From Microbacterium terrae (GTDB taxonomy: Bacteria; Actinomycetota; Actinomycetes; Actinomycetales; Microbacteriaceae): a DNA stretch of 64,000 nt. Below, piece after piece: positions 24,561-35,481 of this stretch. Made by a program: the position numbers and the translations under genes. The stretch spans positions 2,728,001 through 2,792,000 of the forward strand of contig NZ_JAFDSS010000001.1 in the NCBI RefSeq assembly GCF_017831975.1, written 5' to 3'. Below the pieces are notes generated by a model that saw only the letters and a list, made by a program, of their open reading frames with translations, made no database searches and was not told where the DNA came from. Within the stretch, counting starts at the first letter, position 1. Each line of letters opens with the position of its first letter.

Positions 24561-25919
24561 TCACGAGGCACCCGTCGCGTAGAAGACGTTCTTCGTCTCG
24601 GTGAAGTGCTCGGCCGCGTCGGGTCCGAGCTCGCGCCCGAGGCCCGAGGCCTTCATGCCCCCGAAGGGAGTCCAATACCGCACCGAGGAGTGCGAGTTCA
24701 CCGACAGCACGCCGCTCTTCACCCCCCGCGACACGCGCACGGCGCGGCCGAGGTTCTCGGTCCAGATCGACCCGGCGAGGCCGTAGGCGGTGTCGTTGGC
24801 GAGGCGCACGGCATCCGCTTCGTCGTCGAACGGGATCACCGCGACGACGGGGCCGAACACCTCCTCCTGCGCGAGGCGGTCGCCCGGGGCGGCGAGCACG
24901 ACAGTCGGCGCGAACCAGAACCCGTCGCCGTCCGGCGCCGTGCCGCGGAAAGCGACATCGGCCCCGTCGAGATACCCGGCGACGGTCGAGCGGTGCGCGG
25001 CGGAGATGAGGGGACCCATCTCCGTCCGCTCATCGGCGGGGTCGCCCACCCGCCACGCGGCGACGGCGGGCTCGAGCAGCTCGAGGAACCGGTCGTAGAC
25101 CGAGCGCTCGACGAGGATGCGGCTGCGCGCGCAGCAGTCCTGCCCGGCGTTGTCGAAGACCGCTCCGGGTGCCGCCGCTGCGGCCTTCTCGATGTCGGCG
25201 TCGGCGAAGACGATGTTGGCGCTCTTCCCGCCGAGCTCGAGGGTGACGGGCTTCAGGGCGCGCGCACAGCCCGCCGCGACCTCGACTCCCACCTCCGTCG
25301 AGCCGGTGAACACGACTTTGCGCACGTCGGGGTGCGACACGAAGCGCTGGCCGACGACCGATCCCGATCCGGTGACGACCTCGAACAGCCCGGGCGGCAG
25401 CCCGGCCTCGAGCGCCAGGTCGCCGAGCCGCATCGCGGTGAGCGGGGTGAGCTCGGCCGGCTTCAGCACGACCGCGTTGCCCGCGGCGAGCGCGGGCGCG
25501 AACGCCCACGACGCGATCGTCATCGGGAAGTTCCACGGCACGATCACCCCGACCACGCCGTACGGCTCGTGGAAGGTGACGTCGAGTCCGCCGGCGACCG
25601 GGATCTGACGGCCGCTCAGCCGCTCGGGTGCGCCGGCGTAGAAGTTCAGCACCTGGGCGACGTGCGACGCCTCCCACCGTGCCGAGCCGATCGGATGCCC
25701 CGAATTGAGAACCTCGAGCTGTGCGAGCTCCTCGACGTGAGCCTCGACCACGCGGGCGAACGAGCGCAGGGCGTCGGCTCGGGCGAGGGGCGGCAGAGCC
25801 GACCACGCCCGCTGCGCGACCACGGCGCGGGCGACAGCGGCGTCCACCTCGTCGATCGAGGCACGAGCCACGTCGCGGATCGGCTGCGCCGTCGTCGGGT
25901 TGATCACGGTGAAGGTCAT
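24561..25919 (-). CDS. NAD(P)-dependent aldehyde dehydrogenase (PuuC-like)
   Basis: A 452-residue ALDH. The motifs are PWNFPM near 140, the cofactor loop FTGSTEVG near 213, catalytic Glu in LELGGKS near 238, and catalytic Cys in NAGQDCCARSR near 271. The C-terminal EVFGPVVAVIPF and PFGGMKASGLGRE are typical. It should oxidise the gamma-glutamylated aldehyde made upstream in the pathway. The ATG overlaps the stop of the hydrolase gene (ATGA), giving coupling. At 452 residues it is shorter than most ALDHs (about 480-495). Confidence 0.88.
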   Translation of the reverse strand: MTFTVINPTTAQPIRDVARASIDEVDAAVARAVVAQRAWSALPPLARADALRSFARVVEAHVEELAQLEVLNSGHPIGSARWEASHVAQVLNFYAGAPERLSGRQIPVAGGLDVTFHEPYGVVGVIVPWNFPMTIASWAFAPALAAGNAVVLKPAELTPLTAMRLGDLALEAGLPPGLFEVVTGSGSVVGQRFVSHPDVRKVVFTGSTEVGVEVAAGCARALKPVTLELGGKSANIVFADADIEKAAAAAPGAVFDNAGQDCCARSRILVERSVYDRFLELLEPAVAAWRVGDPADERTEMGPLISAAHRSTVAGYLDGADVAFRGTAPDGDGFWFAPTVVLAAPGDRLAQEEVFGPVVAVIPFDDEADAVRLANDTAYGLAGSIWTENLGRAVRVSRGVKSGVLSVNSHSSVRYWTPFGGMKASGLGRELGPDAAEHFTETKNVFYATGAS

Positions 25920-26758
25920 GCGCGCACCTGTCTCGCGGGCTGGGGGCGTTTCGTCTCGCTCCGCTCGCTCGACGACCGCGCAGGCGACGGCTGTTCGCTC
26001 GACGACGAGGATCGTCGCCGTTCGGCGAAGACGGATGCCTCGGCCACGAGTCCGGCGAAGAGGCGCCGGTCTTCGACGTTCTCCTCCGGGTGCCACTGCA
26101 CCCCGACCACGTACCCGTCACCGTCGGACTCGAAGGCCTGAACCAGGCCGTCGTCGGTGCGGGCGGTCGCGATGAGGCCCGAGCCGAGCCGATCGATGCC
26201 CTGGTGGTGGTAGCTGTGCACGTCGAGCGACTGCTCGCCGACCAGCTGCGCCAGCCGGGTCCCGGGGTCGACGGTCACCGCGTTCGTCGCGAAGACGCCC
26301 CCGCCGATTCGGTACCGCTCGGTGCCGAGGGCCTCGGGGAGATGCTGGTGCAGCGTGCCGCCGCGAGCGACATTGATCAGCTGCAGGCCGCGGCAGATGG
26401 CGAGCACCGGCACACGTCGCGCCTCGGCGCCGCGGAAGAGTGCAAGCTCCCACGAGTCGCGGTCGGTGCGTGCCGGGTCGGTCGTCGGGTGACGCTCGGC
26501 GCCGTACAGGGCCGGATCGACGTCGAGTCCGCCGGTCAGGATCAGTCCGTCGAGGCCGTCGAGCACGACATCCGCCGCCGCATCGGGCGACGGCTGCGGC
26601 GGGAGCAGCACAGCGATCCCGCCCGAGGCCGTCACCGCGTCGAAGTACTGCTGGGGCAGGAACGCGGCACGCACGTCCCAGACCCCCTGCTTCGCCTGCT
26701 CGAGATAGGTCGTCAGCCCGATCACCGGGCGCCGGGGTTCAGAGCCGCTCAAAGCCAC
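25916..26758 (-). CDS. Gamma-glutamyl-amide hydrolase, class I glutamine amidotransferase fold (PuuD-like)
   Basis: Releases glutamate from a gamma-glutamylated acid. 280 residues. The nucleophile lies in AICRGLQLINV near residue 121; LTGGLDVDP marks the oxyanion region; the catalytic His-Glu pair is in GVQWHPEE near 225. The last ~35 residues (SSSSEQPSPARSSSERSE...) are encoded by a copy of the dispersed GTTTCGTCTCG repeat, so the protein carries a repeat-derived tail. The gene overlaps the ligase gene by 20 bp and aldehyde dehydrogenase by 4 bp. Confidence 0.85.
   Translation of the reverse strand: MALSGSEPRRPVIGLTTYLEQAKQGVWDVRAAFLPQQYFDAVTASGGIAVLLPPQPSPDAAADVVLDGLDGLILTGGLDVDPALYGAERHPTTDPARTDRDSWELALFRGAEARRVPVLAICRGLQLINVARGGTLHQHLPEALGTERYRIGGGVFATNAVTVDPGTRLAQLVGEQSLDVHSYHHQGIDRLGSGLIATARTDDGLVQAFESDGDGYVVGVQWHPEENVEDRRLFAGLVAEASVFAERRRSSSSSEQPSPARSSSERSETKRPQPARQVRA
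25947..25977. repeat. Dispersed repeat copy inside the 3' end of the hydrolase gene
   Basis: The sequence starts CGTTTCGTCTCGCTCCGC and ends GACGACC. It matches the three copies at 22699-22850, but here it is translated as the end of the hydrolase. A partial echo (GTTCGCTCGACGACG) lies at about 25992-26006. Confidence 0.7.
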
Positions 26759-28094
26759 GCACCCGCTCCCAGTCGGTCACCGCCGCGTCGTAGGCCTCCA
26801 CCTCGACGCGCGCCTGGTTCAGATAGTGCTCGACGACCTCGTCGCCGAAGGCCGCGCGGGCGATCGCCGAGCCGTCGAACAGCTCGGCGGCCTCTCGCAG
26901 CGTGGTCGGCAGGTGGTCGACGCCCGCGGTGTACGCGTTGCCCGTCAGGGCCTCGGGCAGGGGCAGTTCGTGCTCGATGCCGTGCAGGCCGCCGGCGATG
27001 ATCGCCGCGGTCGCCAGGTACGGGTTCACGTCGCCGCCGGGCACCCGGTTCTCGACGCGCAGCGAGTGCCCGCGGCCGATCACGCGCAGCGCGCAGGTGC
27101 GGTTGTCGATGCCCCACGCGACTCCGGTCGGGGCGAACGTGCCCTTCGCGTACCGCTTGTACGAGTTGATCGTCGGCGCGTAGAGCAGGGTGAACTCGCG
27201 GAGGGTGGCCAGGATGCCGGCGATCCAGTGCTCCATCAGCGGACTGAACCCGTGCGCCCCGTCCCCCGCCATGACAGCCTCCCCACTGTCGGAGCGCACC
27301 GACAGATGGATGTGGCAGCTGTTGCCCTCGCGCTCGTCGAACTTCGCCATGAAGGTGAGCGACTTGCCGTGGCTGTCGGCGATCGCCTTGGCGCCGTTCT
27401 TGTAGATCGTGTGCTGGTCGGCCGTCTCGAGCGCCTCGGCATAGCGGAACGCGATCTCCTGCTGACCGAGGTTGCACTCCCCCTTCACCCCTTCGGTGTA
27501 GAGCCCCGCGCCGTCCATCGACAGTCGGATGTCGCGCAGCAGCGGCTCGAGTCTGCCCGAGGCGAGCAGGTCGTAGTCGACGTTGTAGTCGGTCGACGCC
27601 GTCAGCCCGCGGTAGCCCTTCGCCCAGGCATCACGATAGGTGTCGTCGAAGACGATGAACTCGAGCTCGGTGCCCGAGTACGCGACGAGGGATCGTTCGG
27701 CGAGGCGCGCGCGCTGGCGGTGGAGGATGTCGCGCGGCGACTGCACCACCGGCTCCCCCTCCTCCCATACGAGGTCGGCCATCACGAGCGCGCTGCCGGG
27801 CAGCCACGGGATGCGGCGCAGCGTGGCGATGTCGGGACGCAGCACCATGTCGCCGTAGCCGGTCTCCCAGCTGGCCATCGCGTAGCCGTCGACGGTGTTC
27901 ATGTCGACGTCGACCGAGAGCAGGTAGTTGCAGGCCTCCGCGCCGTGGGCGAGCACCTCCTCCTGGAAGAGGCGCGACGACACCCGCTTGCCGACGAGGC
28001 GCCCCTGTGCGTCGGGGAACGCGACGACCACGGTGTCGATGGCGCCCTCGGCGATCGCCGCATCCAGTTCGGCGACGGTCAGGTTTCCCGGCAT
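26739..28094 (-). CDS. Glutamine synthetase-like gamma-glutamyl-amine ligase (PuuA/GlnA4 type)
   Basis: ATP-dependent joining of glutamate to a primary amine, 451 residues. The GS-fold landmarks are the MASWETGYGDMVLRPD N domain, GVKGECNLGQQEIAFRYAEALE for metal binding, FMAKFDEREGNSCHIHLS, and the ATP loop NSYKRYAKGTFAPTGVAWGIDNRTCALRV with ENRVPGGDVNPYL. The GSI adenylation site is absent. ATG 28094 is preferred because GGAGGG lies six bases upstream; 28118 is an alternative. First gene of the operon, divergent from an amine permease. Substrate could be ethanolamine or a polyamine; context favours ethanolamine. Confidence 0.87.
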   Translation of the reverse strand: MPGNLTVAELDAAIAEGAIDTVVVAFPDAQGRLVGKRVSSRLFQEEVLAHGAEACNYLLSVDVDMNTVDGYAMASWETGYGDMVLRPDIATLRRIPWLPGSALVMADLVWEEGEPVVQSPRDILHRQRARLAERSLVAYSGTELEFIVFDDTYRDAWAKGYRGLTASTDYNVDYDLLASGRLEPLLRDIRLSMDGAGLYTEGVKGECNLGQQEIAFRYAEALETADQHTIYKNGAKAIADSHGKSLTFMAKFDEREGNSCHIHLSVRSDSGEAVMAGDGAHGFSPLMEHWIAGILATLREFTLLYAPTINSYKRYAKGTFAPTGVAWGIDNRTCALRVIGRGHSLRVENRVPGGDVNPYLATAAIIAGGLHGIEHELPLPEALTGNAYTAGVDHLPTTLREAAELFDGSAIARAAFGDEVVEHYLNQARVEVEAYDAAVTDWERVRGFERL

Positions 28095-28249
28095 CCGCGT
28101 TCCCTCCAGCCAGATCATCGCGCCGAGGTCACGGTGCGGATCCCCACTGTAACGAGATTTTCACGATCAAAGGTAGACAGCACGACCATTAGCCACCACA
28201 ATCATGCCCAGGCTCACCAGCAGGCCCCTACCCGACGCACGGAGGACAG

Positions 28250-29794
28250 ATGTCCCAAGCACGTGACAGCTCCGCGAAGGTCGCCGGTGCGACCTATACG
28301 CGCGCAGGCCAGGAGTATTTCGAGAAGCGCACCCTGAAGCGCTCCGCCGGCATCTGGGGGCTGTGGGGCCTCGCCGTCGCGGCCGTCATCTCGGGTGACT
28401 TCTCGGGGTGGAACTTCGGCATCGCCTTCGCCGGCTTCGGCGGGATGCTGATCGCCTTCGTCATCCTCGTGGCGATGTACTACGGCATGATCTTCTCGAT
28501 CGGCGAGATGGCCTCGGCGATGCCGCACACCGGCGGGGCGTACTCGTTCGCACGCTCGGCCATGGGTCCGTGGGGCGGTCTCGTCACCGGTGCCGCCGAG
28601 ACGATCGAGTACGTGGCGACCACCGCGGTGATCGTCTACTTCTCAGCGGGCTACGCCGACCAGATCACCGCCGAGCTGCTGGGCTTCTCCATGCCGACGT
28701 GGGTGTGGTGGATCGTCCTCTACCTCGTGTTCATCGCGCTGAACGCCGCGGGTGCGGCGATCTCGTTCCGCTTCGCGATCGTCGTCTCGATCATCTCGAT
28801 CGGCATCATCCTGGTCTTCTCGGCCATGGCGGTCTTCTCGGGCGCGTTCGACTGGGCGAACCTGTGGGACATGGCCCCCGATCCCGGCCAGACCGAGTTC
28901 CTCCCCCACGGCGTGCTGCCGATCCTGTTCGCACTCCCCTTCGCGATGTGGTTCTTCCTCGGCATCGAGGAGCTCCCGCTCGCCGCCGAGGAATCGCACA
29001 ACCCGGTCCGTGACATCCCGAAAGCCGGATTCTGGGCCCGTGGAACGCTGATCGTCACGGGTCTCCTCGTGCTGTTCCTCAATACCGGCGTCATCGGCGC
29101 GGAGGCGACCGGCGAGGCCGGCGAGCCTCTGCTCGACGGCTTCCGCGCGATCGTGGGCGACCAGCTCGCCGCCGTGCTCGCCCTGTTCGCCCTCGTCGGA
29201 CTGCTCGCGTCGCTGCAGGGGATCATGTTCGCCTACGGACGCAACATGTACTCGCTCTCCCGCGCCGGCTACTACCCGCGGTTCCTGTCGCTCACGGGGA
29301 AGCGCCAGACCCCGTGGGTCGCACTCGCGGTCGGCGCCGTCATCGGGTTCGTCGCCCTCGTCGTGCTCGACACAGTGGCGGCGCTCAACGAGGGCGCTGG
29401 AGCGGTCGCGGGCGCGATCGTGCTCAACATCGCGGTGTGGGGCGCGGTGCTCGCCTACCTGCTGCAGATGATCTCGTTCGTCATCCTGCGCCGGAAGTTC
29501 CCGAACGCGGAGCGCCCGTACAAGAGCCCGTGGGGCATCACCGGCGCGGTCGTCGCGGGCCTCATCGCCGCACTCGTGTTCGTCGGCTTCCTGCTCAATC
29601 CGACGTTCGTTCCGGCGATCATCGCGATCGCGATCGTCTACGTGGTGATCCTGATCGGCTTCGCCCTGTTCTTCCGGCACCGCCTCGTGCTCTCGCCGGA
29701 AGAGGAATACGCGCTGTCAGGCGGAACGCACGGCGACCCGCAGGCGGAGGGGTACGACGCCATGGAGTCCGAGGTGTTCGACAACAGGTCCTGA
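28250..29794 (+). CDS. APC-family amino acid/amine permease, ethanolamine permease-like
   Basis: A 514-residue transporter with 12 membrane segments. The start YFEKRTLKRSAGIWGLWGLA, followed by ISGDFSGWNFGIAFAGFGGM, is the pattern of the ethanolamine permease branch of the APC family. MPHTGGAYSFAR and the FFLGIEELPLAAEES motif also fit. Divergent from the gamma-glutamyl ligase gene, so it probably imports that enzyme's amine. GGAGGACAG precedes ATG 28250. It ends at a strong terminator. The 155 bp divergent region is AT-richer than its surroundings (GATTTTCACGATCAAAGG) and probably carries both promoters, but no clear operator could be read. Confidence 0.85.
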   Translation: MSQARDSSAKVAGATYTRAGQEYFEKRTLKRSAGIWGLWGLAVAAVISGDFSGWNFGIAFAGFGGMLIAFVILVAMYYGMIFSIGEMASAMPHTGGAYSFARSAMGPWGGLVTGAAETIEYVATTAVIVYFSAGYADQITAELLGFSMPTWVWWIVLYLVFIALNAAGAAISFRFAIVVSIISIGIILVFSAMAVFSGAFDWANLWDMAPDPGQTEFLPHGVLPILFALPFAMWFFLGIEELPLAAEESHNPVRDIPKAGFWARGTLIVTGLLVLFLNTGVIGAEATGEAGEPLLDGFRAIVGDQLAAVLALFALVGLLASLQGIMFAYGRNMYSLSRAGYYPRFLSLTGKRQTPWVALAVGAVIGFVALVVLDTVAALNEGAGAVAGAIVLNIAVWGAVLAYLLQMISFVILRRKFPNAERPYKSPWGITGAVVAGLIAALVFVGFLLNPTFVPAIIAIAIVYVVILIGFALFFRHRLVLSPEEEYALSGGTHGDPQAEGYDAMESEVFDNRS

Positions 29795-29809
29795 CACGCG
29801 GCCGGGGGT

Positions 29810-29850
29810 GGGGTCGGAACGGTCCGGGGGGACGTTCCGACCCCGTTTTC
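29810..29850 (+). terminator. Rho-independent terminator after the permease gene
   Basis: GGGGTCGGAACG (29810-29821) pairs perfectly over 12 bp with 29833-29844, 11-nt loop, followed by GTTTTC. One of the clearest terminators in the window. Confidence 0.85.
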
Positions 29851-30157
29851 TGTGCGGATGCCGCGGCATCGGCTCGCCGCAAGGTCGTCCCGACCGCCTC
29901 AGAGCGAGGCGCAGGGGCGGGCATGATGTCGGCAGGGGCCGACCGCGAATGTAGCGGCCCTCTCGGCGCCGGTGGCATTCCGAGAGGGCTCGCGCATCCC
30001 GGCCGCCGAAATCCGCTCGCTGGGGTACGAACTCGCTGCTGGGGGACAGCTGCGGCGGCGCATAGGAGCTGATTCCAGGGTACGCCGGGCGGGCATCCGT
30101 CTCTGTCCCCCTTTCGGAGGACACGTGCGGCTGGCTCGATCGCCGCGACCGGTCCGC
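29851..30157. other. Gene-poor intergenic region
   Basis: No convincing coding sequence in about 300 bp. It holds a short palindrome GATGCCGCGGCATC (29857-29870) and a perfect 10-bp hairpin with arms GCCCTCTCGG (29957-29966) and 29980-29989. Open frames here have no ribosome site and atypical composition. A small RNA or only spacer between convergent genes is possible. Confidence 0.5.
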
Positions 30158-30838
30158 TCAGTAGAGCAGGAAGAGCTTCGCCTGCGTCGACGAGATGCCG
30201 CCGATCTCGACCGACAGGTTGTACGACGACCCGCCGCCCGGCGCCCGCGGGCGGTCGTCGGCGTCGCAGGTGCCGACCGCCGAGCGTGTGCGATCCCACT
30301 CGATCGGCGAGGCGCTCTCGACCGTCTGGCCGGCCTCGATGAGCACGACCATGTCGCTGGGCTCGGCCTGGCAGTCGGTCGAACGCCACCAGGTGTCCGA
30401 GCCGCTCGTGATGGTGAAGGCCTGGGCCGCCGTGCCCACGTTCATCGTGCAGTCCTCACCGGTGTTCGTGAGGCGGATCGACAGCTGCGGGCTCTGACCC
30501 GAACCGTAGCTGTCCTTGTCGGTCACCGGTTCGACGGTGATGTCGCGGGCGACGCACGGTTCGGCGATCGACGTGCTCGACGGCGTCGGAGCGGGCTCGG
30601 TCGACTCCGGCGTCGCCCCCGGAGTCGCAGCCCCCTCTTCGGGAGACGGAAGGTCGGTCGTCGTCGCCTGCTCGCTCGTCTGCTGCGTCGAGCCCCCGTC
30701 GTCGCCGTCGGCGCTGCTCCACGGCTGGGCGATGAACAGCCAGACCAGGCCGCCGATCACCACGAGGGCGAGCAGGAGCACCAGCCGACGCCGGCGGTAC
30801 ACGGCCGGAGAGTGCCTCTTGCGCGTGGTGCCGCTCAT
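30158..30838 (-). CDS. Membrane-anchored exported protein of unknown function
   Basis: A 226-residue protein. Cytoplasmic Arg/Lys-rich start (RKRHSPAVYRRRR), one membrane helix (about 18-38), a disordered Ser/Thr/Pro/Glu linker to about residue 90, then an extracytoplasmic beta-rich domain with four cysteines in CVARDITVEP, EDCTMNV, STDCQAEP and VGTCDADD. The paired cysteines suggest disulphides. The domain looks immunoglobulin-like (a LSIRLTNTGEDC strand pattern). Such proteins are common in Microbacteriaceae. No partner gene; function unknown. Confidence 0.7.
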   Translation of the reverse strand: MSGTTRKRHSPAVYRRRRLVLLLALVVIGGLVWLFIAQPWSSADGDDGGSTQQTSEQATTTDLPSPEEGAATPGATPESTEPAPTPSSTSIAEPCVARDITVEPVTDKDSYGSGQSPQLSIRLTNTGEDCTMNVGTAAQAFTITSGSDTWWRSTDCQAEPSDMVVLIEAGQTVESASPIEWDRTRSAVGTCDADDRPRAPGGGSSYNLSVEIGGISSTQAKLFLLY

Positions 30839-30887
30839 GGCTTCCAGGGTAGGCCGCGGCCCCGGGGCATCCGAACCGGCGCGCGGG

Positions 30888-31391
30888 TCAGAGCGTCTTC
30901 AGCATCCGGGTGTTGCCGAGCGTGTTCGGCTTGACGTGCGCGAGGTCGAGGAACTCGGCGACGCCTTCGTCGGGCGAGCGGACGAGCTGCGAGTACACGT
31001 CGGGGTCGACGACGGCCTCCCCGATCGGAGCGAAACCGCGCCGCGTGAAGAAGTCCACCTCGAACGTGAGGCAGAACAGGCGCGACAGCCCCAGCGTGCG
31101 GGCATTGCCCTCGAGCGCCTCGACGATCTCGCGGCCGACGCCGTGGTGCAGCCACTCGTCGACCACGATCAGGGTGCGGATCTCGCCGAGGTCCTCCCAC
31201 ATCACGTGCAGCGCGCCGCAGCCGATGATGGTGCCGTCGGCTGCCTCGGCGACCACGAACTGCTGCGTGGCCTCGTACAGCACCACCAGGTCCTTGCCGA
31301 GGAGGATGCGTCGCTGCACGAACGGCTCCAGCATGTTCTGGATGCCGCGCACATCGCGCGTCGTCGCCGGCCGGACCCTGAACTCGCTCAC
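30888..31391 (-). CDS. argA: Amino-acid N-acetyltransferase, short ArgA type (GNAT)
   Basis: Single-domain GNAT enzyme of 167 residues, like the mycobacterial short N-acetylglutamate synthase that starts arginine synthesis. RPATTRDVRGIQNMLEPFV opens the fold; the acetyl-CoA loop is HHGVGREIVEAL near residue 85; LFCLTFEVDFFTRRGFAPIG near 105 is the characteristic second half. The amino-acid kinase domain of classical ArgA is absent. GTG 31391 follows TACGCT by six bases with no separate ribosome site, suggesting a leaderless message. Confidence 0.8.
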   Translation of the reverse strand: MSEFRVRPATTRDVRGIQNMLEPFVQRRILLGKDLVVLYEATQQFVVAEAADGTIIGCGALHVMWEDLGEIRTLIVVDEWLHHGVGREIVEALEGNARTLGLSRLFCLTFEVDFFTRRGFAPIGEAVVDPDVYSQLVRSPDEGVAEFLDLAHVKPNTLGNTRMLKTL

Positions 31392-31431
31392 CGCTCCAGC
31401 GTAGAGCCCCGAACCGCTCCGACCGCGAACG

Positions 31432-31467
31432 ACGGGAGGGCGGATGCCGAAGCATCCGCCCTCCCGT
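31432..31467 (-). terminator. Terminator after clpC with UUCG tetraloop
   Basis: Arms ACGGGAGGGCGGATGC (31432-31447) and 31452-31467 pair perfectly over 16 bp. On the minus strand, downstream of clpC, the loop reads TTCG, a stable tetraloop. No T run. Confidence 0.75.
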
Positions 31468-31484
31468 GACGTGTCGCTCGTCGC

Positions 31485-34007
<2,523 letters not shown>

Positions 34008-34130
34008 CGTTCACTCCTCCGGGCGCTCGGGGTGCGGTGATGCACCTCTGGCGCCTTACAACGAGGGTAACGAGGCACACGGGAGCGCATGGCGATGTTC
34101 GCCGTGGGCATATCGGAGAGGTCTGTAGAT

Positions 34131-34160
34131 GACGGATGCCGCCGGCCCGCAGCATCCGTC
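34131..34160. terminator. Hairpin made of facing GGATGC words, upstream of the DUF2975 operon
   Basis: GACGGATGC (34131-34139) pairs with 34152-34160 around a 12-nt loop, in the intergenic region between the divergent clpC and DUF2975 genes. It may insulate the two promoters. Confidence 0.4.
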
Positions 34161-34172
34161 GCATCTCGGGTC

Positions 34173-34210
34173 TTGACGAGTCGGCCGTCGAGTCATATCG
34201 TTTTTCGATA
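34173..34210 (+). promoter_or_regulatory. Promoter with overlapping operator for the DUF2975-XRE operon
   Basis: TTGACG (34173-34178), a 17-nt spacer and TATCGT (34196-34201) form a promoter. TATCG-TTTTT-CGATA (34196-34210) is a perfect inverted repeat over the -10 box; a further CGATA half-site lies at 34222-34226. The XRE regulator at the end of the operon is the obvious candidate to bind it (inference). Confidence 0.55.
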
Positions 34211-34237
34211 ACAACGACAATCGATATGGAGTTGATG

Positions 34238-34861
34238 ATGACTGCGGAGAGAACGTCGGGCAAGACCTGGTCCCGTGCGGACATGTGGGTGATGTCGTTC
34301 TACTTCTTCCTCGGTGCGGCGCTCGTGATCGGGACGATCGTCACCGCCGTGCTGCGGGTGATCGAGGTGGTCGGCAACGACGGGGTGCGCGTGTACGCCG
34401 AGTTCGCGGGCACTCCGGCCGAGGCGCCGATCGGTCCGGACGGCGCCGCGACGACCGTGGAGCTCGAGAGCGCCTACCTGCTGCCGCCGGAGCTTCCGGT
34501 CGCGTCGGTCGGGGCTCTCGTGATCGAGCAGATCGTGGTGGTGCTGACGGTCGTCATCGTGGTGACGTGCCTGCTGCTGCTGATGTGGAACGTCATGCGG
34601 GGGCGCATGTTCAGCCGTCGCAACACCGCCTTCGTCGCGACGGCGTTCCTCACCGGTCTCGTCGGCGTGATGCTCGCGCCGTTCTTCGCGAACATGGGCG
34701 CGAACGGCGCCTTCGCGTGGATCTCGGAGCGCACGTTCGACAACGTCATCCTCTCGGTCGACCCGGTGCAGCTGTTCGGCGTCGCCTTCATCGGATCGAT
34801 CGCCACGACCGCGTTCTCGGTCGGCGACCGCCTGCGCCGCGACACGGAAGGGCTGGTCTGA
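34238..34861 (+). CDS. DUF2975-type membrane protein, first of two
   Basis: A 207-residue protein with four membrane helices (about 16-40, 90-115, 130-150, 180-200) and an extracytoplasmic loop after the first helix. Helix and ending pattern (FSVGDRLRRDTEGLV) match the DUF2975 family, which is usually co-encoded with a small XRE regulator, as here. ATG 34238 is chosen because GGAG lies six bases upstream; 34226 and 34235 are alternatives. Its stop overlaps the next start (TGATG). Function unknown; such pairs are often thought to sense the envelope. Confidence 0.72.
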   Translation: MTAERTSGKTWSRADMWVMSFYFFLGAALVIGTIVTAVLRVIEVVGNDGVRVYAEFAGTPAEAPIGPDGAATTVELESAYLLPPELPVASVGALVIEQIVVVLTVVIVVTCLLLLMWNVMRGRMFSRRNTAFVATAFLTGLVGVMLAPFFANMGANGAFAWISERTFDNVILSVDPVQLFGVAFIGSIATTAFSVGDRLRRDTEGLV

Positions 34862-35481
34862 TGAGCGCACCCGCGACTCCCCCGGTCGCCGAGACGCCGG
34901 TGCGCGGCATCCTCGATGTGATCGTGTTCTCGTCGATCGCAGCACTCGCCGTGATCCTCGCCGCGGTCAAGGGCGTGGTCGACGTGTTCCGTGAGGAGGG
35001 ACCGGCGGTGCCGTTCCCGATGCAGCCGCAGCCGGTGACCGCGACCCTCGGGAGCGCCGGCGCGGCCGACACCTACATTGCGACCGGCGCGACGGTGCTG
35101 GCGCCCGGTCTCGACACGGCGACTCTGCTGTGGTTCGCGGCGTCGATCGTGACCGCAGCCGTCGCGGTGCTGATCGTGCTCGCGGCGCTCGTCCGGCTGG
35201 CTCTCGCATTCCGCGCCGGCCGGCTGTTCACGCCGGTGACCGCGCGCTCGCTGACGATCATCGGCGGCACGATGTTCCTCGGCGCGTGCCTCGTGCTCAT
35301 CACCGAGGCGCTGGGCCGCAGCGGCACGTACGCGATGCTCGGCATCCCGTGGGAGCCGCTGCACATGATCCAGTTCGTGCCGTATCTGCCGATCTGGGTG
35401 GCCTCGATCGCCATCTCCATGCTCGCGGGAGTGTTCGAACGAGGGCGAAGGATGCAGCGCGACAGCGAGGGTCTGGTCTGA
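34861..35481 (+). CDS. DUF2975-type membrane protein, second of two (tandem paralogue)
   Basis: A 206-residue protein with the same plan as its neighbour: helix 1 (VIVFSSIAALAVILAAV), large loop, helix 2 after LLWFAASIVTAAVAVL, and then ALAFRAGRLFTPVTARSLTIIGG, the DUF2975 hallmark. It ends RRMQRDSEGLV, nearly the same as the RRDTEGLV of the first copy. The start overlaps the previous stop by one base. The two probably form a heteromeric pair that arose by an old tandem duplication. Confidence 0.75.
   Translation: MSAPATPPVAETPVRGILDVIVFSSIAALAVILAAVKGVVDVFREEGPAVPFPMQPQPVTATLGSAGAADTYIATGATVLAPGLDTATLLWFAASIVTAAVAVLIVLAALVRLALAFRAGRLFTPVTARSLTIIGGTMFLGACLVLITEALGRSGTYAMLGIPWEPLHMIQFVPYLPIWVASIAISMLAGVFERGRRMQRDSEGLV

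Noticed and set aside
29717..30124. A 135-codon minus-strand frame after the permease gene
   Set aside because: It overlaps the permease end and its terminator, has no ribosome site, and has atypical Arg/Pro/Ser content.
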